This document shows positions 63,538-64,000 of a stretch of DNA of 64,000 nt, piece by piece. A model generated the notes under the pieces. It was not told the DNA's origin. It saw nothing but the letters and a program-made list of their open reading frames with translations, and did not search any database. The stretch comes from Channallabes apus (taxonomy: Eukaryota; Chordata; Actinopteri; Siluriformes; Clariidae): positions 2,928,333 through 2,992,332 of the forward strand of contig CM060126.1 in assembly GCA_030522415.1 (NCBI GenBank). The letters are read 5' to 3'. Positions within the stretch are counted from its first letter, which is position 1. The number at the start of each line of letters is the position of its first letter. The position numbers were made by a program, and so were the translations under genes.

Positions 63538-63672
63538 TTTGTCTATCTGTTTGTCTCTTTCCGGTCGTCTGTGTCTCTTTGTCTATTTTTCTGATACGTG
63601 TTTCCTGTTTCAGTAAATCAGATCTACACACAGAGACCAATGAACCGAAAGCAGGAGTCACCAGATACAACT
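36432..63672 (+). CDS. map4k1: MAP4K1 (HPK1)-like Ste20/germinal-centre kinase, 5' part: 14 exons, 3' end outside the window
   Basis: Joined exons encode 359 residues in one frame: 36432-36539, 52464-52521, 52811-52901, 54535-54599, 55798-55853, 56767-56814, 57508-57550, 57653-57725, 58145-58276, 58768-58830, 58936-59017, 62448-62564, 63088-63169, 63614-63672. The kinase domain (about 20-285) has the glycine loop GGGTYGEV, Lys49 in AAIK, Glu65 in QQEI, HRD (138-140), DFG (158-160) and MAPE (182-185). Activation-loop Thr168 and Ser174 align with HPK1 Thr165 and Ser171. The runs [19 protein letters not shown] and [10 protein letters not shown] fit MAP4K1 better than MAP4K2, 3 or 5. In mammals HPK1 is cytosolic, restrains T- and B-cell receptor signalling through SLP-76, and activates JNK. 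Start: ATGG with A at -3. The proline-rich region and CNH domain must lie to the right. Confidence 0.92.
36566..36583 (+). repeat. run of 18 G just inside map4k1 intron 1
   Basis: An uninterrupted G run starting 26 bases after the exon 1 donor. G runs near donors can bind hnRNP H/F and form quadruplexes in RNA (general knowledge). Its length may also be unreliable in sequencing. Confidence 0.9.
38049..38081. repeat. (GT)n microsatellite
   Basis: About 16 GT units in map4k1 intron 1. Confidence 0.95.
39590..41115. repeat. degenerate TTAGG-like repeat tracts
   Basis: 39590-40150 and 40805-41115 consist of imperfect repeats of the kind GTTTAGGATTAGAGTTAGGG, AAGTTTAGGATTACAGTTA and so on, with unit spacing near 12-25 bases. 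The intervening 650 bases include a GA run (40241-40266) and unrelated sequence. This is a degenerate satellite, not a telomere. Confidence 0.7.
40241..40266. repeat. (GA)n microsatellite
   Basis: About 13 GA units. Confidence 0.93.
42940..43320. repeat. dispersed degenerate repeat, first cluster
   Basis: Recurrent phrases such as TCATTTGAGAG(T/C)A, AAGTGACAG(C/T)A, ATGTCAACATTT and CTTAGA(T/C)GTGT appear three times here and again at 43680-43800, 45640-46030 and 52180-52260. Confidence 0.55.
43321..43680 (-). mobile_element. fish interspersed repeat (tail and body), minus strand
   Basis: Starts with the reverse complement of the tail at 1735 (ATTTATATAGCGCTTTTAAC, AATGG, CATTGTCTCAAAGCAGCTT). 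An A/T-rich (AAAT)n stretch and then a body with GGCAAGGAAAAACTCCCTGA and GAAACCTTGAGAGGAACCAG follow. A dispersed family in fish; the class is uncertain. Confidence 0.7.
45640..46030. repeat. dispersed degenerate repeat, second cluster
   Basis: Shares CCAAGTGACATG, TTGACATTTTCCTCACATGT, CATTTAGTCATCTGAGA and GTGACAGTAGGAAAGG with the cluster at 42940. Confidence 0.55.
47787..47847. repeat. (GT)n microsatellite
   Basis: About 30 GT units. Confidence 0.97.
48160..48640 (-). mobile_element. second copy of the element at 4006, with both ends, in map4k1 intron 1
   Basis: The left end ACAGTGCTGTGTAAAA and the right end TTTTGGACAGTACTGT are imperfect inverse complements, and the interior matches 4006-4300 in reverse orientation. 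No transposase coding is visible; a MITE-like relic with approximate borders. Confidence 0.55.
49012..49256 (+). mobile_element. diverged copy of the SINE at 25395
   Basis: Retains AGCACTGTCGCCTTGCACCT, TTTCCTCCCACAGTCCAAAG and GATGGATTGGGACCCTG with many changes. A different repeat tail (CAAATTTTATTCGTCACATA) follows directly at 49270. Confidence 0.75.
49270..49380. repeat. fish repeat tail (ATTCGTCACATACACAGTCA type)
   Basis: Contains CACAGTACGATATGCAGTG and AAATGCTTATACGACTGCTC, a dispersed end sequence frequent in fish genomes. The family is not assigned. Confidence 0.5.
49586..49668. repeat. (TA)n microsatellite, 83 bp
   Basis: About 41 uninterrupted TA units; self-complementary and likely unstable. 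Confidence 0.97.
50701..50775. repeat. (ATT)n microsatellite with GTT interruptions
   Basis: ATT units with periodic GTT. Confidence 0.93.
51510..51553. repeat. perfect 44-bp palindrome without spacer
   Basis: Each 22-base arm (left arm TTTATATGAGGATGGTACAA then GA) is followed directly by its exact inverse complement; the centre is AGATCT. It can extrude as a cruciform or hairpin. It sits in map4k1 intron 1, next to GTCCTCATATGTGGAC-like sequence. Confidence 0.97.
51676..51862 (+). mobile_element. tRNA-derived SINE (family of 27089), truncated
   Basis: Box A GGTAGCTCAGTGGTTAAGG and box B AGGTTCAAACCCC, then CACTGTTGGGCCCTTGAGCA and a TAAATGTAAATG tail. It abuts a piece of the other SINE family at 51863. 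Confidence 0.8.
51863..52101 (+). mobile_element. 3' part of the SINE family of 25395
   Basis: Runs from TGTTCTCCCCGTGCTTGG to ACAGGATAAAGCGGTATAGA, lacking the tRNA-like head. Its junction with the preceding SINE suggests insertion or recombination. Confidence 0.8.
52464..52521 (+). CDS. map4k1: map4k1 coding exon 2
   Basis: 58 bp between CCCCAG and GTAAGG, encoding [19 protein letters not shown] with the ATP-anchoring Lys49. Confidence 0.93.
52811..52901 (+). CDS. map4k1: map4k1 coding exon 3
   Basis: 91 bp between CTCTCAG and GTCAGA; encodes [20 protein letters not shown] to YYGSYI (helix C and strand 4). Confidence 0.93.
53299..53848. mobile_element. MITE, copy A (TIR GGCNCTTTTCCACTG), in map4k1 intron 3
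   Basis: 550 bp, ending GCAGTGGAAAAGAGGCA. It matches the copy at 59736 closely, but about 48 bases of the left end, between two TTTTCCACTG direct repeats, are missing. Flanked by AAA on both sides. A 68-codon minus-strand frame (53442-53648) beginning MEHIDGMV is shared with copy B. A 3-bp duplication with TIRs starting near GG suggests PIF/Harbinger, but this is uncertain. Confidence 0.75.
53876..54345. repeat. dispersed repeat, probably SINE-derived
   Basis: Starts with TTTTCCCCAGATTTTCTTCC and TAGTCGTATCCAATT, sequence also present at 27545-27590 beside a tRNA-like head. It continues with CTCAGACGCCCCTGATTGGC and GCTCGGCCAATCAGCTCTC. Then AACACTCTTGACCAAT and ACCCACTTCCT repeats follow. 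Confidence 0.5.
54535..54599 (+). CDS. map4k1: map4k1 coding exon 4
   Basis: 65 bp after TTCTAG; encodes [21 protein letters not shown] (hinge MEYC). The donor GTTGGT at 54600 is weak; a better-looking GTAAAG five bases on would break the frame to exon 5. Confidence 0.9.
54600..55797 (+). other. map4k1 intron 4
   Basis: 1.2 kb. It contains an antisense open frame of 84 codons (55054-55308, unassigned), a SINE fragment at 55292-55400 (GTGTGCATGGAGTTTCATCC, GGTGGGTCTCCTCCAG) and a (GGAT)n run at 55449-55479. Confidence 0.6.
55798..55853 (+). CDS. map4k1: map4k1 coding exon 5
   Basis: 56 bp between TTCATAG and GTAAGC; encodes [18 protein letters not shown], a stretch typical of MAP4K1 and MAP4K2. 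Confidence 0.93.
55915..56433 (+). pseudogene. mariner transposon relic in map4k1 intron 5
   Basis: The outer ends GGCATTCAAGTCAAACTGGG and GGTTTGACTTGAGCACCCC are inverted and match the MITE at 14723. Within, the plus strand carries a decayed mariner transposase end: in shifting frames it reads HPTYSPDL (the proline-rich YSPDL region before the last catalytic aspartate) and KEFLGGQ. Most of the transposase is missing, and frameshifts and internal deletion are evident. Confidence 0.75.
56723..56757 (+). repeat. (CT)n microsatellite serving as the polypyrimidine tract of exon 6
   Basis: About 17 CT units end nine bases before the exon 6 acceptor AG; no other pyrimidine tract is available between it and the splice site. 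Confidence 0.85.
56767..56814 (+). CDS. map4k1: map4k1 coding exon 6
   Basis: 48 bp between TATAAAAG and GTATGT; encodes [16 protein letters not shown], containing the catalytic HRD. Confidence 0.94.
56815..57507 (+). other. map4k1 intron 6
   Basis: 693-bp GT-AG intron, AT-rich, no recognised repeat beyond a T run before the acceptor. Confidence 0.6.
57508..57550 (+). CDS. map4k1: map4k1 coding exon 7
   Basis: 43 bp between CTTTCAG and GTGAGT; encodes [14 protein letters not shown], with the metal-binding Asn145. Confidence 0.94.
57653..57725 (+). CDS. map4k1: map4k1 coding exon 8
   Basis: 73 bp between TTTTAG and GTAAGA; encodes [20 protein letters not shown] then TPY, the DFG and activation loop. 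Confidence 0.95.
57726..58144 (+). other. map4k1 intron 8
   Basis: 419-bp GT-AG intron with no recognised repeat. Confidence 0.6.
58145..58276 (+). CDS. map4k1: map4k1 coding exon 9
   Basis: 132 bp between CGCAG and GTGATT; encodes [20 protein letters not shown] on to [13 protein letters not shown], the APE motif and helix F. Confidence 0.95.
58352..58730 (+). mobile_element. tRNA-derived SINE in map4k1 intron 9
   Basis: Near-full copy of the SINE at 25395, with box A, box B (GGGTTCGATTCCC) and body, ending in an (AATG)n tail at 58713-58730. It fills most of the 491-bp intron and ends about 37 bases before exon 10. An extra CCGGCCAGGCTCGATTCCC duplication follows box B. TGATGTA on both sides may be the target duplication. 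Confidence 0.9.
58768..58830 (+). CDS. map4k1: map4k1 coding exon 10
   Basis: 63 bp between GTTTCAG and GTATGT; encodes [20 protein letters not shown]. Confidence 0.94.
58936..59017 (+). CDS. map4k1: map4k1 coding exon 11
   Basis: 82 bp between TATCAG and GTAAGT; encodes [20 protein letters not shown] then NAKKMLT, kinase subdomain XI with the conserved Arg in KKRP. Confidence 0.94.
59040..59732. repeat. degenerate (ACT)n-like trinucleotide tract, part 1
   Basis: Long run dominated by ACT, TAC and GCT triplets (ACTACTACTACTAC, GCTACTAATACTGC, TACTACTGTAGTAG) with many substitutions. It resumes at 60337-60640 and 61960-62200 after insertions. Confidence 0.85.
59736..60333. mobile_element. 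MITE, copy B (full-length), in map4k1 intron 11
   Basis: 598 bp with TIRs TGGCGCTTTTCCACTGCATA and TATGCAGTGGAAAAGAGGCA (two mismatches), flanked by TTA on both sides (59733-59735, 60334-60336). It carries the same minus-strand 68-codon frame (59927-60133) as copy A and repeated GAACCG / CGGTTC motifs in the subterminal regions. The family is widespread in fish; PIF/Harbinger is suggested by the TTA duplication. Confidence 0.85.
60337..60640. repeat. degenerate (ACT)n-like tract, part 2
   Basis: Continuation of the tract interrupted by the MITE; the 94-codon Thr-rich frame at 60305-60589 is its translation. Confidence 0.85.
61068..61860 (-). pseudogene. IS630/Tc1-type DDE transposase relic
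   Basis: Read on the minus strand: [20 protein letters not shown] (first catalytic Asp in IDEAGFN), [14 protein letters not shown], then DNVSFH (second catalytic Asp), a decayed LPP...NP..E region with stop codons, and [20 protein letters not shown] and [11 protein letters not shown] near the end. Frames shift several times. An acceptor-like TTTCAG precedes the fragment at about 61845, so the parent gene probably had introns. The insertion probably spans about 60650-61945, but no clear ends are seen. Confidence 0.8.
61950..62205. repeat. degenerate (ACT)n-like tract, part 3
   Basis: Same triplet-rich sequence resuming after the transposase relic. Confidence 0.8.
62212..62350 (+). mobile_element. 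SINE piece (family of 27089 and 51676)
   Basis: CAGGGGTAGCTC, then a deleted middle replaced by CTAACCCTAACCCTA, then CCTCAACTGCTCAGATGT, AAGTCGCTCTGGATAAGAG and a TAAATGTAAATG tail. The centre looks telomere-like but is only two units long. Confidence 0.7.
62448..62564 (+). CDS. map4k1: map4k1 coding exon 12
   Basis: 117 bp between CTCTCAG and GTGCGT; encodes [20 protein letters not shown] then [19 protein letters not shown], the end of the kinase domain and an acidic linker. Confidence 0.93.
62572..62627 (+). repeat. (CA)n microsatellite at the start of map4k1 intron 12
   Basis: About 28 CA units beginning seven bases after the donor of exon 12. CA repeats near donors bind hnRNP L and can influence splicing (general knowledge). 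Confidence 0.97.
62671..62988 (+). mobile_element. 5'-truncated non-LTR retrotransposon 3' end with perfect 12-bp target duplication
   Basis: Encodes the end of a reverse-transcriptase polyprotein ([58 protein letters not shown]) and then a short 3' tail TGGCGACCCCTGAAAGGGA with (AAG)n. The direct repeat AAATGGTAAAGT borders it (62659-62670, 62989-63000). The frame is open, so the insertion is fairly young. RTE or a related clade is likely but not certain. Confidence 0.92.
63012..63063 (+). repeat. (GT)n microsatellite at the end of map4k1 intron 12
   Basis: About 26 TG units ending 24 bases before the exon 13 acceptor. In RNA they can pair with the CA repeat at the other end of the intron. 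Confidence 0.97.
63088..63169 (+). CDS. map4k1: map4k1 coding exon 13
   Basis: 82 bp between CATTCAG and GTAAGA; encodes [20 protein letters not shown] then RTNSDIS, a basic linker after the kinase domain. Confidence 0.88.
63170..63613 (+). repeat. map4k1 intron 13, almost entirely CT-rich
   Basis: 444-bp intron formed mainly of TCTC, TCTG and TTTC units with several (CT)n runs; effectively one long polypyrimidine tract before exon 14. Confidence 0.9.
63614..63672 (+). CDS. map4k1: map4k1 coding exon 14 (last exon in the window)
   Basis: 59 bp between TTTCAG and GTAAGT; encodes [19 protein letters not shown] after a split Leu. It corresponds to the linker after the kinase domain. The donor runs into a (GT)n repeat. 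Confidence 0.85.
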
Positions 63673-63676
63673 GTAA

Positions 63677-63678
63677 GT

Positions 63679-63710
<32 letters not shown>

Positions 63711-63735
63711 CGTGTGTGTGTATGTGTGTGTGTGC
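63677..63735. repeat. (GT)n microsatellite following exon 14
   Basis: GT run with AT and CG interruptions, directly after the donor. Confidence 0.95.
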
Positions 63736-64000
63736 ACACACCCTACATTGTTTTTAATTCATACAATCCATGCACATTTCCACTGCCCTGAAAAAAACCC
63801 ACACAAACCTAACCCAGAGTAAAATCACAGTACAGTAAGTACAGTACGTAAGTAAAAGCTCACAGTCCATTATAATAATCATTATTCACGAAGGACAAGA
63901 ATCTCAATCAATAACACTACAGTGTTCCATTCCAAATTAATTGTGGCATTATTTGAAGTTTTCTTTTTTGTTTTCTTTGTTTTTGTACATTTTTATTACA
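63736..64000 (+). other. start of map4k1 intron 14
   Basis: AT-rich sequence to the window edge; no further exon seen. Confidence 0.6.

Noticed and set aside
63384..63791. Ser/Leu-rich 135-codon frame overlapping exon 14
   Set aside because: Translation of CT-rich intron 13 in another frame.

Overview
The window is vertebrate nuclear DNA, almost certainly from a teleost fish. The genes have introns, gaps are AT-rich and full of (CA)n, (CT)n and (AAT)n microsatellites, and the interspersed repeats are fish-type: Tc1 elements with IR/DR ends, a Tol2-like hAT element, tRNA-derived SINEs and a non-LTR retrotransposon tail. An otophysan such as a catfish would fit, but the species cannot be fixed from the sequence.

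Two protein-coding genes are supported, facing away from each other. (1) On the minus strand, 5946-10297, a complete three-exon Otx/Crx homeobox gene (293 codons, K50 homeodomain, two Otx tail motifs), called otx5 with crx as the alternative. (2) On the plus strand, from 36432 to the right edge, the first 14 coding exons (359 codons) of a germinal-centre-like kinase whose kinase domain best fits MAP4K1/HPK1. Its proline-rich part and CNH domain lie beyond the window. All junctions keep the reading frame. I saw no other cellular gene, rRNA, tRNA or CRISPR array.

Layout: 1-5.9 kb, intergenic and 3' flank of otx5. 5.9-10.3 kb, otx5, with a TA-flanked inverted-repeat element in intron 2. 10.3-36.4 kb, an intergenic repeat field: a 3-kb TIR-bounded element with a CpG-rich core (12984-15994), a Tol2-like hAT (19594-20823), two near-identical Tc1 elements (21750-23369 and 31629-33249), a SINE with perfect target duplications (25395-25710), a hAT MITE (25921-26475), a degenerate minisatellite (28.6-29.35 kb) and a TIR element (34394-35291). 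36.4-52.5 kb, the 15.9-kb intron 1 of map4k1, with degenerate tandem and dispersed repeats and a perfect 44-bp palindrome. 52.5-63.7 kb, map4k1 exons 2-14, whose introns carry two MITE copies, mariner and DDE-transposase relics, SINEs and a LINE 3' end.

The two genes have no evident shared pathway: one is a photoreceptor/pineal or anterior neural transcription factor, the other a haematopoietic signalling kinase. The most interesting observations are the Tc1 pair with complementary inactivating lesions, the 3-kb element with promoter-like and splice-like signals, complementary CA/GT repeats at the two ends of map4k1 intron 12, and the palindrome. No wholly new biological system is demonstrated.
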